A stretch of 64,000 nt of DNA from Beta vulgaris subsp. vulgaris (GCF_026745355.1 NC_079209.1:36644200-36708199), one strand, 5' to 3'. Shown: positions 1 to 11,377, numbered from the stretch's first letter. The notes: generated by a model not told the origin, from the sequence alone. Numbers and translations: made by a program.

Positions 1-260
1 CAATGGAGATTGAGAAGAGGCATGATGTGTTCAACATTTCCTAACTCAAGCGCTATATCCCTCATGAGCGTCATGTTTTGGAGCCTGAGAGTATACAGAT
101 TGATAGTAGCCTCACATATGAGGAAAGGCCTGTGAAGATTCTTGACAGAAAGGTGCGTAGTTCACGCACTAAGGATGTCCATATCGTGAAAGTACTTTGG
201 TCTAACCACAAGTCTGAAGAGGCAACGTGGGAAGCCGATGATGAAATGAAGAAGAAGTAT
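1..260 (+). pseudogene. Ty3/gypsy chromovirus polyprotein C-terminus (chromodomain), remnant
   Basis: The frame reads through the end of an integrase into a chromodomain-like tail. The run DVFNIS, then LKRYIPHERHVLEPESI, then LTYEERPVKILDRK, then VKVLWSNHKSEEATWEADDEM is typical of plant chromovirus polyproteins, in which this tail is thought to guide integration to chromatin. An in-frame TAA at 42-44 sits where the family normally reads 'VSQLK' or similar, so the copy is dead. Homology stops at about 260, where a copia element in the opposite orientation begins. The 5' part of the polyprotein lies outside the window. Confidence 0.8.
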
Positions 261-410
261 CTAGTATGGGTAGTACTTCCCATTGAACATGGGAGGGCGC
301 TGAGTAGAATATCCTTCATCAAGTTTTTCACCGGTAGTGTTTATGGTGCTAGGTACTAGCTCCTCAGGGTTAACTGATTTTTGGAGGTACTAGGCTCTGA
401 TACCCATAGT
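261..410 (-). pseudogene. Ty1/copia gag start and primer-binding site, truncated
   Basis: On the minus strand, just inside the LTR, is GGTATCAGAGCC (about 393-405), the usual plant primer-binding site for initiator methionine tRNA. It is followed by a reading frame with YSTQRPPMFNGKYYPY, the N-terminal gag signature of many plant copia polyproteins. A stop follows at once, and at about 260 the sequence switches to a gypsy chromodomain on the other strand. Only the first part of gag therefore remains. The chimeric join is read directly from the sequence; its cause (deletion or insertion) is not known. Confidence 0.65.
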
Positions 411-1211
411 TGTTCTAGTATGAACACTATGCCAAGTACAAGAGGGGGTGAATTGTACTCGAGGGAAAATTTTTGAATTTATAATGCGGAATAGATATAG
501 CTTTAACTCTTAAGAGAAAAGACACACTAATTTTTACAAGGAAAGCTTTCTAGGCCTAATAGGAAAAAAAAAAAAACTTAACCCCAATGAACTAGGCCAA
601 AAGAATGTCTCTTTACAACCTAACAAGGACCTTCTCTGTTCCTCTAGGAACTTGTTCCCAGTCACTCTGTTCCCCCTTAACTGATGACATTCACTTTGAC
701 TTCTCTAGAAGTATTCTCTTTTCTCTCGTTCTTTTCCTCTTTTTATCTCAATGATATTCTCTGAATTTTCTCTCACCCAAACACTTATAATATTACCAGG
801 AATAGTGAAGAAGAAAAAAAAAACTTTCTAAGTAATAATCAACTTTAAGAGCGAGAAAGTTTTATTTTGTCTTCGTCAATTCTTCTTCTTTTATAGTTGA
901 AGTCGACCGTTTTCTTCCTTAATATTTACTCCTCCATGATCTAGTTAATGTGTGCTTGTAAGATTGTGTGAGTTGTGGCCCTAAATTTGTTGCGCATAAT
1001 TCCACGAGTGTAGCAACGGTCATGGCAGCTCTCACTATCCGTTAGTGGAGCGAAAATAGCCGGTAGTTGAGTTGTTCTGAGCCGATTAGTTATGAAGCTT
1101 GGAGAATTAATAGGAAGTAGTTCCTAACTTTGCACCCACTTCAGCCAACCAAATCCTCGAGGACCAATATTTTCCGACGCATGTTTTAACTGCACTTTAA
1201 CAACAACAACA
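411..1211 (-). mobile_element. Probable 5' LTR of the minus-strand copia element
   Basis: The segment begins TGTTCTAG next to the primer-binding site and plausibly ends ...AACAACA at about 1211, giving the short TG/CA inverted ends expected of an LTR (about 800 bp). The inner edge is supported by the binding site; the outer edge is a guess because no partner LTR or target duplication is available. There is no coding potential. The stretch 1212-1424 to its right is AT-rich and unrecognised. Confidence 0.45.
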
Positions 1212-2508
1212 TCTAATAACTAAGAATTTTTAATAAAAGATAATAGAACATTAAATATACCTCATAATTCCAAGTGAACAAAAGTAATATCTTGACTTAG
1301 ATTTATAAAAAAAATTCCCTTCAAGATACATAAAATAAATATGACAATATTTTTGGTGTTTTATTTTTTCGAGAATAACATAATATTTTTACCTAAGTAC
1401 TTGGCATCATCAAAATATGGAATACAACATACTTTTTGGATTTGAAAAAGGAGTTTAAATGGGCTTGAGGAATCAAAATACTAATTGGACTAGGAAAAGG
1501 GACTTCTAGTGATGTTAGGAGTTTTATTCATCAATCATATTCATCATTTAACTCTACTTAAAACCCAATTGCCTTTTTCTAAGCCTAAAAGGAATAATAC
1601 ATACCTATAAATACTTTAAACCCAAATATTTTACACACACAAATACTTTCTCTCTTCTCCCTCACAAAAAAACCGGCCCTCCTGGTTTCCTTTTCCCTCT
1701 TCACGATTTGTCCTCTCTTTCTTCTTTTCTTCTCTTCTAAGAAATACTTTCTTCTCTTCTAAGAAATACTTTCTTCCTCAACAAGAAATCCCCCAACTTG
1801 ACACCATTTCCGACCATGTGCTGCCGCTGCTGCTATCCTTCGGCCGACGCTCCTTCCTTGTTCTTCCTTCTTGTGTTGGTTTGATTACTTTTCTTCCTCC
1901 TCAAATTTTAATTAAAGATTGTGTTTTTATGATTTGTTTTAGTACTAATTATGTTTATAAGCTTCAATTTACTGTGTTTAATGATGAATCTATGATTGTA
2001 TAAATTATGTATTGAAAGAATGAAAATTCAGATTTGATTATTATGTTTAAATTGAATTTTTAATTATTAAAGCATGTATTTTTAGGGTGTTAAAGATTGA
2101 GAAATTATAGTAGTATGTTATAAGCTATGAAATTGATTAACTTATAAATTTAAGCATGTTTAAGTATGTTTAAAGGGAGTTTTAATAAATTATAAGTTGC
2201 TGGTATTTTAGAACGATTGTTATTAATGGAATTTTATGGATTTCAATGACTAGTATAGTAGTACTATGCTAGGAAATATAAGTAATTGAAGTTTTTATGA
2301 TGAAAACAACTTTTAAATATTTTTAAAGGAGATTTAAAGTATTTTGAAGTTGTTGGAATTTCTTTGGAGCATTGATTATAAATTTTATTGGTTGTCTTAG
2401 GCAGAGAATTCTTTAAAGTGACCTATCAATTTGTCTACACAAGGTACGTACATATTTATGTGTTGTTTGATGTAGTATCATGATTTTAGGAAGTAAAGTT
2501 ATTTAGTA

Positions 2509-2770
2509 CTCCCTTTGTATTTTTTTTATCTTTCATACTTTGACTTTGCACGTTTGCCAATGTACTTATTCTACATTAAATATCTTTCATTACATATTAA
2601 TATAAATTATAGTAATTAAATATTAATAAAGTACTCATTGAGACGAATCAAACAAGACCCCACATGACAAAAATTTTTTCTTATATGTTGAGAAAAATCG
2701 AAAAGATTCTCTCTGATTATGAATAGTGTCAAGATTTTAAGTGAGAAAGATAAAAAAAATACAGAGGGAG
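2509..2770. mobile_element. Stowaway-type MITE in LTR copy 1
   Basis: Terminal inverted repeats CTCCCTTTGTATTTTTTTTA and the complement of ...ATACAGAGGGAG are flanked by TA (2507-2508 and 2771-2772). The related LTR at about 37710 reads GTAGTATCATGTATAGG without the insert, so an empty site exists in the same window. The inner part (TTGAGACGAATCAAACAAGA) is related to the MITE at 26773-27030. Confidence 0.88.
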
Positions 2771-3252
2771 TATCATGTATAGGAACTTTTTGAGTTCATA
2801 TATGATTGGATTTTACATATTATATGCATGTGTGCGAACATGTTAAGTATGAGATTTATATCATGTTTGTATGAAAGATTGATGCAAGTATGTTGGTTGG
2901 AAACTTTATTTACTAATTCACATGGAGAAATTAATATATTTATTGGTTTGGGATCATGATTGAATTATGTGTTCCCTTATATTATTTTTTTTCACTACTT
3001 TATGAGGATTGTGGGCCTTATTTGGTAAGTTGATAATTTATGCCTTTGAAGGTTAAGTTGGTTGTTGGCTAGATTCAACAAAAGAAGGATTGGAATAAAG
3101 AAGTAATTAATCTTGGGTTGTAAGTTGTATGATCACTTATTTAATCCTAAGATAAAAGAAATAAAGTTGTGGATGTTTGATTATATGTTATCTGTGTTGC
3201 TTGTGTGTCATAACAAGTAATAATTGGTAAATCATGTAAAGTGAAACTTTTA

Positions 3253-3596
3253 CGGCCCGTTTGGTAGTTGGTCATAAATGGTGGTAATGGAATGAATTTG
3301 TGTGTAAATTTGTGAAAAATATCATTGTCCATTACCATGGTAATGCTAATTTATCCTAAAGTGTCCACTTTCCTTTTTGAATTTTCATTCCCATCCAATA
3401 CCACTTTGTAGGGTGGTAATGAGTGGTAATGAAAATTGCTTCCCCTTGGAGACAAAAACACAAGTTTAAGGTGAGATTGCTTGTCCATGGAGAAAAAATG
3501 CCTCCCCATGGAGATTTTAAGGGTGCTTCCCTAATAAAATTACACTTAAAATTCATTCCCATTACCGCAATTTATTAACGACTACCAAACGGGCCG
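3253..3596. mobile_element. Tourist/PIF-Harbinger-type MITE in LTR copy 1
   Basis: The ends CGGCCCGTTTGGTAGT and ACTACCAAACGGGCCG are perfect inverted repeats, flanked by TTA on both sides (3250-3252, 3597-3599), the target preference of PIF/Harbinger elements. Subterminal GGTAATGG motifs are also inverted. Both sister LTRs lack the insert (GTAAAGTGAAATGTGAATAG near 38262 and the complementary site near 41945). There is no coding capacity. The small ORFs at 3147-3338 and 3356-3562 fall mostly within the element and are rejected. Confidence 0.85.
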
Positions 3597-4374
3597 TTAT
3601 AGTAATAAAATTTAGACTAGTGAACGTGTGAAGTTGGACAATTAGGAGTTGGGGTACATGGTGAACTGGCCATGACTTTTTTTTTGGGAATCGGCTTGAT
3701 CACCGTTCCTATTTTTTTTATTTAAAAGGTTCCTCGATATCGTAGGTCGTGGGAATACGGAGTCGCACCCGTATTTCGTCTTCCAAAGGGAAGGCTGGTT
3801 TTTAGTTAGACAACTCTATCCAATGACTATTCCATTAAACTAATAAAAAGGTTGTTAAAGTTTTGTGTTGTAAATGTTATCTACATGTTGTTATGTTGTT
3901 ATTTATCACTGCTTAATATTTATTAGTATCATATTAGGAATGTTTATTTCTTATTATGTAGTACTCAGCTTTGCTGATTACGTGCTCTGTTTCCATGTGT
4001 TAATCATGGCTTTGCCTTATTGATCCTGTGATGATCTATTCTTGGTGAGTAGTTTCTCTAGTACATTGACATCTATAGGTGTGAAGATGATGCATCATGG
4101 AATTTCGGGAATGAAGAGCTTGTGTAGCATGTTGATTTATTTATTGTTTTATAGTAGATATATTTACATTTAAGCTGGTTTGAAGTTAACATTAACGGTG
4201 TTTTTTGGTTTTAAAGTTAACTTTGTTATTTATTATATTTCAATTCTAAAGTTAATTATATGTTTTTCGCTGCAAAATTCTGAATGAACCGATACGTTAT
4301 CACACGGACGAGATTCTCTAATTTTATATTTGAAAAATATTTTTTGGAAAAGAGAGAATTATCGGGGTATTACA

Positions 4375-4804
4375 TAGGAACCCAGTATTATTGATTGCTT
4401 AAGAACTTGTCACTAAAAGATAGTCTTTTTGATGTGTTTAATCAACCAACTTAGACTAATATTTTTATGGTGCTTTAAAATATTCTCACATAAAAATTGA
4501 TATGAACCGATATTTAGTAGAGACCATCAATGGGCGAATGTGGTTCCTGATTGTGTTCGTACCCTTGCCCCTGAACTCAATCTTTGGTTCATTAATAATT
4601 AATCGAGTCATAACAGGAAAATCTACATTGGATAAGTCTCTAATTAGTCCCTACGATTTCTTAGTATCTAATTAGGTTTACGAGTCTTCCTTTAAAGACT
4701 TGTTGGCGACTTCAAAACAGTTTTTAATACAAAACCTTTACAATGATGTAGTCAAATATGCGCTCATCCAGCACATGCGAATAAAACACTCCTAGAACTA
4801 GCCT
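4375..4804. other. Unrecognised intergenic DNA
   Basis: AT-rich sequence following the end of LTR copy 1. It has no ORF of note, no primer-binding site and no clear repeat. The phrase around 4690-4725 (TTTAAAGACTTGTTGGCGAC) loosely recalls Tat/Ogre-type leader or 3' sequences, but this is too weak to name. Confidence 0.4.
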
Positions 4805-5650
4805 TTAAACTTATATTTAAAATAAGTAGGCTAGACCTAATTGGGTGACTAGACTTCGAACTTACTAGAGAGTAAGTAGGCTAGCTAGACAATAAGAAAG
4901 CCTAGACAGTAAGGGAGAGACTCTAAACTTAACTCAAGTCACGTAGGCTAGGCAACTAGTCTTTCAACTCACATTTAGGGTAAGCAGGCTAGACAAATAG
5001 ACTTTGGAACTTACATTAGACTAAGTAGGATAGACTCATAAATTGCCTATGTTGTCCTAAGGAATGCTAGCTTCGCTAGATTTAGGTTTGTCGTTATGGT
5101 CTTAACTCTTAAGGGATGAGTAGCTCCAATAAACTCGATGATTTGGGTTGTTATGGATCTAAGAGAGGACCAGATGCGCTAGACTTAAGGTATTTGGGCC
5201 ATTATGGACTTAGGGAGTAATAGCTTCTCTAAACTCGAGGACTATGCCATTATGGACTTAGAGAGGAGTTAAACTTGACTAGGGCCTATATGGAGATGCA
5301 AACTAGATCTATGATATGAATTGGGGTTAAATGGGCCTATGTTTGGACTTGGCTATGGCGTACATGGAGATCCAAACTAGAATTAGGATATAAATTGGGC
5401 CTAAATGGACCTAATTTTGGACTTGGACTAGGATTGACATATAGGTTTGTTTTAGACTGGGAGATGCACTTGAGCTTGATTTTGAAAATGGACTAAGTTT
5501 GAACTTAGATAGGAATTGAATGGGAATAGACTTAAATTCGGCCTAAGATCGACTCTAATGCAGGTGAGCCTAATATGAATGCATGAACTTTAATGCACAT
5601 GGACCTAAAATGAATGCAGGTGGATTGGGATTGGATTGATGATATTAGAT
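4805..5650. repeat. Degenerate tandem-repeat tract
   Basis: Successive blocks of imperfect direct repeats with different units. From 4805 to 5050 the unit contains AAGTAGGCTAGAC, seen about five times at 50-80 bp spacing. From 5090 to 5280 the unit contains TTATGGACTTAGAGAGGAG, seen about four times. From 5285 to 5440 two copies of a unit of about 80 bp contain GGAGATGCAAACTAGA and GGACTTGGACTAGG. Such tracts are known in the 3' untranslated part of Tat/Ogre retrotransposons; whether this one belongs to such an element is inference. No coding potential. Confidence 0.6.
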
Positions 5651-6755
5651 TAGATTAAGATGTTTGGACTAGGCTTAGAATTTTCGAAATTCGTTTTTTG
5701 AAAAGGTCCCCTTGTTTTTATCTTTTATTGAAAAAGATGATAGCTAATTAAGGATAAATTAGTTATATGAAAAAGATTGTTTGTATGTGTGGTAGGATAA
5801 TGATAAGTAAATTTTTTCGAAAAAGATAGAATAGAGGAGGGTGTATGATTGATTTTCAAAAAGATATGTTTTTTGAAATGGATGGATTATGAAAGGATAG
5901 ATTTGCTAGGGAAGATATGACTAGAAAGATTTGTTGGAGATGGTATAACATAAGATGAGGTTGACATGCATGACGACTCTTAACTCTATCATGATCACTT
6001 ATCTAGATGCACTTTTTAGGATGACTCAGCAATCTTAGATGGTATGCATGAAAAGATTGATTATTATGTTTGAAATTAGGTGAGTTTTGTTTGAAAAGAT
6101 GTTCTAAGAGAGATCATGAACAAATGATGCAAAGGTGGATCGAAAAGCGGCAAATAAACCGACGAAAACAAAAAGCGAAGAAGTTGAGAAGCTTTCCCTA
6201 CACGCATAGAAATTGTATGCCACACAATGACCTTGGTCAGACGCAAGTCCCCTGTGTGCCACGCAATTAGTTGCATTAGGCGCAAGTTATTTGTGTGCCA
6301 CGCAATCTTGGCCATTACTCGAGATAATCCTGTGTGTGGTGTCGGGGGAGCGCGCAATATGCGTCTCCTGGTTTTGTTGCTGTAGTACTGAGTTGTTTTG
6401 GTGGTGATTTAGTTGTGGATATCGAGTTAAAACTCGAGTTTACTCACACCATTATATGAAAAAGGGTATGCCTATGTTCTCTTCCTAGGAGACCCCAATC
6501 TTATAAGCTGGAATGTCGGCCCCAATAAAAATGTATGTTGCACGTAATATGTACGAATCAAACAAAGAAAAAAGGCAGAAAGATTCACACTATCACATTT
6601 AATCCTTTGAATATTGGATAACTTCGAAGAGATTCAAGATTTTCCCATCTTAAGCTATAATTTTTGAAGAGAAAATCCAAAAATGGCGCTACAAGTCCAT
6701 CCTTGATGGCAATGGAGGGTATGGAGGTCGATGTTGATGGTGAAGGTAATAGTTG
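5651..6755. other. Unrecognised DNA with a short direct duplication
   Basis: Mostly featureless, purine-rich sequence. Near 6205-6310 a unit of about 52 bp is present twice (GTGCCACGCAATTAGTTGCA and GTGCCACGCAATCTTGGCC, each preceded by CAGACGCAAGT or AGGCGCAAGT). The overlapping ORFs at 6070-6357 run through this duplication on both strands and look accidental. The last bases (6756-6760, TTGAC) are the left target-site copy of the Tat element. Confidence 0.45.
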
Positions 6756-6760
6756 TTGAC

Positions 6761-7390
6761 TGTTTATGCCAAATTCTTATCAGGCAGAACTTAGCTGAGG
6801 ATCTACAGCTAATGGAGATGCAGCTATAAACAACAAAAGATGCTAGCTACGGAATTAAAAGAGAATGCAAAGAAGAGGCAAAGACACCAAGAAATGGTGA
6901 CGCGGAAAACCCCATGAAGAGGGTAAAAACCGCGGGTGGAATTGAGTCCACCAATCCACTATTTGAGAAGATTACAACTTATAGCTAGCAGCTAGCAGCT
7001 TAGAGCTTGTACTAAATACACTTAAGAATATTGTAAATGTAGAAGAGAGAAAGAATGTAAGTAAGAGCAATGTAAGACTATGTTTTACAGAGGTTATTCC
7101 CTTCTATTTATACTAATACAATGTATAACGTTACTCCTTATTTGAACGTTGCATAACTAACTTCCCTAAGAAGGTGCCACAACTCCTAGAATCAGGGAGA
7201 TCTCTTCTTCTGCTGGCTAACCACTTCCTCCTATTTCCTTGACTTGGTCTTGATCAGTATCCAATGTTCTTTCAACCGAATTTATTCAGCTCCCTTCGTC
7301 TCTGCTTGCTGTAGCTGCTACCTGATAATCTCTAGCTGGGACAGATGCATAACCTGCAGGTTCAGCTTAGGAAATTTTTAGGACATAACA
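6761..7390 (-). repeat. 3' LTR of the Tat element
   Basis: Starts TGTTTATGCC and ends AGGACATAACA on the plus strand. It is nearly identical to 15387-16041 apart from point changes and a gap of about 23 bp: the partner has extra sequence around 15870 (GGCTTAACGTCACTTATT). High similarity suggests a fairly recent insertion. The purine-rich tract AAGTTAGGGGCAAT lies just inside on the minus strand (about 7391-7405) and is the likely second priming site. Confidence 0.9.
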
Positions 7391-7715
7391 ATTGCCCCTA
7401 ACTTGTGATGCCAACCTAGGCGTAGCTGAGTTAAAATCGCAAGTTACCAATCAAAACAAACTGTTAGCAAAAGGACTTAAGATTTAAACAAACTTATATC
7501 TCTCAAAATTTTATCTCTTAATCTGAGGAATTAAAACGTGTGAAGATAAAAACTTTTACTTAGAAATAATACTCCTTTAACCGCTGAAAAGATAATTTTC
7601 TTGGGAAGAGAAAAAATTCATCAGATAATTGATTACTTATCAACAGCTAAAAGATAATTTTTTTACGCATCATTAAATTTTTATCCGTTAGCCCAAACTA
7701 CCGTTGAGCTACCAG

Positions 7716-7724
7716 TATTTAAAG
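7716..7724 (+). promoter_or_regulatory. Possible TATA box of the antisense Tat gene
   Basis: TATTTAAAG lies about 120 bp upstream of the ATG at 7845 and is followed by a strongly pyrimidine-rich leader (CTTCCTCTTTTCC, CTTCTTTCTCTTTCTTTC), a layout common to plant promoters. This is outside the LTR and would drive transcription opposite to gag-pol. No transcript evidence is available. Confidence 0.4.
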
Positions 7725-7844
7725 AACTCTTCCTCTTTTCCTGAGTTTCACTTTATTTTCTAGCGAATTCATCTTCTTCTCAGGTAAAGCTTCTTTCTCT
7801 TTCTTTCTTCCTCAAGAACTCTGTAGATCTTTTCTTCTTTTCTA

Positions 7845-9596
7845 ATGGGTAGAGCTATAGATGACGTAGCTTCGTCTGTTACTGAGAGAGATATTGAGGT
7901 GCTCAAAGTTCTGGGGGGTTTCCCTGAAAGTGCTCAGATTATCCTCCCTACTCCACATGCAGGCCCGAAACCTGCCCTGAAGATTACATTTGCTACTACG
8001 AGCACCCTTTTTACCTAGGATACAATTATGCATTTTCCCCCCTCACTAGATCTTTCATGGAAGTCTTGCACCTTTCTCCTGGCCAGCTGATGCCAGCTTT
8101 TTGGAAAACCTGCCTAACCTTAGAAGCCCTAACTAAGACATGGCATAATCCTTTCTCTCTAAATGAACTATTGACTGCCTATAGCGTTAGAAAATCGGGC
8201 AAGGGTTTCATTACTTTTAGGGCTAAGGCTCCCTTCCCCCCATTAATAGAAGGTACAATTGCATCAGATTCCATTTGGAAGACTAGGTATTTCTTTGTAG
8301 TGAAAGATTCGCTGGGCGAAGCTGGGGGCCCTCTAGTTGGGGGTTGGTCTACTAAAGGTACCTAACTGTTCAATTTGTGCTTTGTTCTAAAAATGAATTA
8401 ACTAGGTTCTTACCTTGTTTCCCTTGCAGGTCTTGGCCCTATTATCTCCCAGATTCCTGAACAAGCTGAGAGGCTACCGGAATTGCTTAATTTCCCTGTT
8501 GAGGAACGCACCTTCACAGCTCCTGCTGAAGTTTTACCTCTGGACTCTAAGGCTTCTTCTCGCACCAACTCAATGTCAACAGTAATTTCGTTTTTGTGAA
8601 GGTTTTGCTTTGCTTATAATTCTTGGGTATTAGGCCAACTAGGTTTTCCTTATCCATGCAGCTCCAGCGAGGTCTAGCAATTTGTCTGATGAAGATGCTA
8701 TGGATAGGCTGAAGAATAGGAAGAGATCAGCCGCCTCTTCTGGGCAAACTCAGGTTGAGAGGGCTCCTCGCAAGCACCTACGCTCATCCACCATCCCAAC
8801 CACCATTGACATCACGACTGACTCTCCTAGAGATGAAGTCCTTGTAGCTTTCCTGCTACTTTCTAGCTGAAGAAGGTCTAGAAGGTGGGATCTGGCCTGC
8901 AGCTGACAAGCTCGTATTCCCAGCTGCACAAAAGAGGTTAAAGGGACAGGACCCTGAGGTCATCCTGAACCATGCTGTTCAGCTATCCCTACAGGTTAGT
9001 AACGTCTTTTGACCTACTTCAGATTAAGAAAATGATTACTGCCGCTTATACTTATGATTTTCATTGCTTCGCCAGCTTTCCCAGAGCTGCATAGCTGCCA
9101 GGGACAGCTTGCGGACTGTTGCTACCCTTCAGGATAAGGTGGCTCGTCTGCAAAAGGACAATTTGAGCCACCAAGCTAAGCTAGAGAGGGAGAAACAGTC
9201 CCGGCTGGATGCTGAGAGCAAGTTAGCTGCTGAGCAAAAATTAATGGAGAAAGAGAGGCAGGAAAAAGATGAGAAGATAGCTGAGGCGGAGAAAGAAAAT
9301 GCACGCCTGAACACTATTGTCAGAGATGATGAGGAAAGGGTTTTAGATGTTCAAGCTGAGCAAAAATTATTGAAACTGCGAAGCTGGCATACCTGATAAA
9401 ATTCAAGAAGCTGGATGACAAGGGTGTCAACTTTTATATCGACAGGTTCCTCAAGCTGGACTCGATGGCTGCATTGGAGGCCCTAGCTACTGGTGGCAAG
9501 GCAGATGATTCAGAACAATCTACAGCTGGATCTCCTCCACTCTCAACCAGCCAGAGGGTGCCGCTCCAGCTAGCAAGGAGAAACTGTTGGTGATGA
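7845..9596 (+). pseudogene. Antisense, intron-containing extra gene of the Tat element (gypsy-type 'putative transposon protein' with coiled coil)
   Basis: An ATG at 7845 opens a frame that, after a frameshift near 7960, reads DYICYYEHPFYLGYNYAF and continues through 8357 with LSPGQLMPAFWKTCLTLEAL, LNELLTAYSVRK and SIWKTRYFFVV. This pattern fits the plant 'putative gypsy type transposon' domain (Pfam Transposase_28 type). A GT..AG intron (about 8358-8429) keeps the frame (STK-GLGPIIS). Further likely introns lie at about 8582-8661 and 8995-9074 (CTACAG/GTTAGT ... TTCGCCAG). The last part (9075-9395) is a long charged coiled coil, continued in another frame by AYLIKFKKLDDKGVNFYIDRF. Its function is unknown. 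Frameshifts mean this copy is broken. Tat-lineage elements are known to carry extra ORFs in this position, some antisense. Confidence 0.7.
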
Positions 9597-10479
9597 TGCC
9601 AGCGTAGCTTCTTTTTCTTCAGTACTTTATCAGCTTTCTTTCTGGAACATTTTAGTTTTAATTAGCTTTGGTACTTTTACCATTGCCTATGGGGGCAATG
9701 CGTTTTTGTAAGAACATATTTCCTTTTAGCAATTTAATCGTTTGAACTTATGTCTTTGCCTTTTGATCTTAGCTATTGATACTTTGATAAATACTTAAGT
9801 TACATGCATGCTTTTTGTTCTTAGATATTAGAACAACTATTTACCTGGGGTAAGTGTTGTTCAACTTAGGTTGGGCCCGTTTTCTTGGTGCTACGACCAT
9901 TCAGCTAAGTTTGGGTGAACTAACCCTTAGCTGCTTGATGCTGGCGCTACGACCTTGTAGCTGAATCTCGAAATTCCAGCTACCCACCTGGGTGTGCGAA
10001 CCCCTTGCGTTTACCTGCGTATGAAGTGGACTTTAGATGGCTTGCTGCTATGAGCACAAAATACTTAAGTTGTTAGTAAAATTAATTTGTTGTTTACCTG
10101 GTGGACCAATGCTTTGTGCAAAGCAGTGGTTGCCTTTAAAGATTCTGGCGTCTTTGGCCCGGTGTAACCTGGTTGATGCCCCAGGTAGAAATGATATAGC
10201 TTAAGGTGAGAAGCGTTCCAGCTTCTAGGTACTGCTTTTCCATCTTTAGTAGTTAAGCGATAAGCTCCTTTCCAACTACTTGATCGATTAGATAGGGGCC
10301 TTCCCAGCTGATCCTAATTTACCGCATTGACTTCTTGGGTATTCTAAAAACTTTCCTTAGAACCCAATCTCCTACCTTGAATACTTTAGCTTTGACATTC
10401 TTGTTGAAGCTACGAGCCACTATTTGCTGTTGTGCAGCCATTCGTATTAATGCACTATCTCTTAACTCTTCGATGGAAT
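9597..10479 (-). other. Tat element: sequence between integrase and the extra gene
   Basis: Contains the expected C-terminal integrase/tail region on the minus strand, broken by stops. The complement of about 10260-10480 reads as decayed integrase C-terminus (for example VVGKEAYRLTT and a run complementary to CTCCTACCTTGAATACTTTA, which encodes FKVGDWVLR-like text). 9600-10200 has no ORF I can name. It holds several short repeated phrases with CTACGACC and AGCTGAATC. Confidence 0.45.
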
Positions 10480-11377
10480 CTAGGTCGTAGCCAAGCTCTT
10501 GTCGTTGGCTTCAGGAGTCATCAATCCATATCTAGCTGTAGGGACAGCTACTTCCGCAGGTAGCACCGCCTCGCATCCATACACAAGTGAAAAAGGAGTT
10601 CTTCCTGTGGCGCCTCTTGGTGTTGTTCTGTTTGCCCACAGCACCTTAGGTAGCTCTTCTACCCATCTTCCCTTCTTAGCTTTTAGGCGCCTCTTAATGC
10701 CATTGATAATTACTTTATTGCTGGACTCAGCTTGTCCGTTAGCTTGCGGATATCTAGGTGTGGAAGTTATCAAGCTGATGTTCCATTCGTGACAGAATTG
10801 CCTTGTCTTGTCACTTATGAATTGTGATCCGTTATCACAAATGATTTCGCTAGGTACCCCAATCTGCAGATAATGTTAGTATGCAAAAAGGATATTACTT
10901 CTTTATCTCTCACCTGCTGGAATGCCCCAGCTTCGATCCATTTGGAGAAGTAGTCCGTGAGTGCTAGCATGAAAACTTTTTGCCCTGGAGCTACAGGTAA
11001 TTTCCCCACAATGTCCATGCCCCACCTCATGAAAGGCCAGGGTGTTAAGGTGGGGTGCAATATCTCAGCTGGCTGATGTGTCATGCCTGCGTGTTTTGGC
11101 AGCTTTCGCATTTTTGCACATACTTCTTAGCATCAGCACGCATGGTTGGCCAATAATACCCGTATGCTAGGATTTTGTTTGATAAGCTTCTTCCAGCTGC
11201 ATGAGACCCGCATTCACCTTCATGGAATCCTTGATGTGGGCTCCCATGGTCTTTCTCCAAGCATCTTTGTAATAGATCGTAGCTGGCGCAAGCTCTTTTG
11301 AATAGAGTGCCAGAAATAACATGATATCTTGTGGCTTTCATTCGCAGCTTCCTAGCTTCCAGCTTATCTTCTGGCAA
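10480..11377 (-). pseudogene. Tat integrase, broken by frameshifts
   Basis: Three overlapping minus-strand pieces make up a retroviral-type integrase. The N-terminal zinc-binding part (11377 downward) ends YYWPTMRADAKKYVQKCESC, the HHCC finger. The catalytic core contains DIVGKLPVAPGQK, LTDYFSKWIEA and ITDHNS (the two aspartates), then [14 protein letters not shown] with the catalytic glutamate. The tail continues [20 protein letters not shown] and [17 protein letters not shown], typical of Tat and related plant gypsy integrases. The pieces are in different frames, so the enzyme would not be made. It normally inserts the element's cDNA into the genome. Confidence 0.88.

Larger units (their letters stand above)
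1425..4374 (+). mobile_element. Chromovirus-like LTR, copy 1 (5' end truncated or diverged)
   Basis: This region matches two other copies in the window (28926-38909 on plus, 41195-56803 on minus) along most of its length. Shared landmarks are a TATA box (TATAAATA, 1606-1613), a pyrimidine-rich leader, the block around 3958-3990 containing CAGCTTTGCTGATTACGTGC, and the 3' end ACGTTATCACACGG...ATCGGGGTATTACA. The first 150-200 bp found in the other copies cannot be recognised, so no left TSD can be assigned. No primer-binding site follows 4374, so this may be a solo LTR. Two DNA MITEs sit inside it; without them about 2.3 kb remains, close to the other copies. The ORF at 1818-2003 lies in the LTR and is not considered a gene. 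Confidence 0.75.

Noticed and set aside
3680..3850. Third insertion in LTR copy 1
   Set aside because: The segment that looked foreign (CCTCGATATCGTAGGTC and following) is also present in LTR copy 3 near 41790, so it belongs to the LTR itself.
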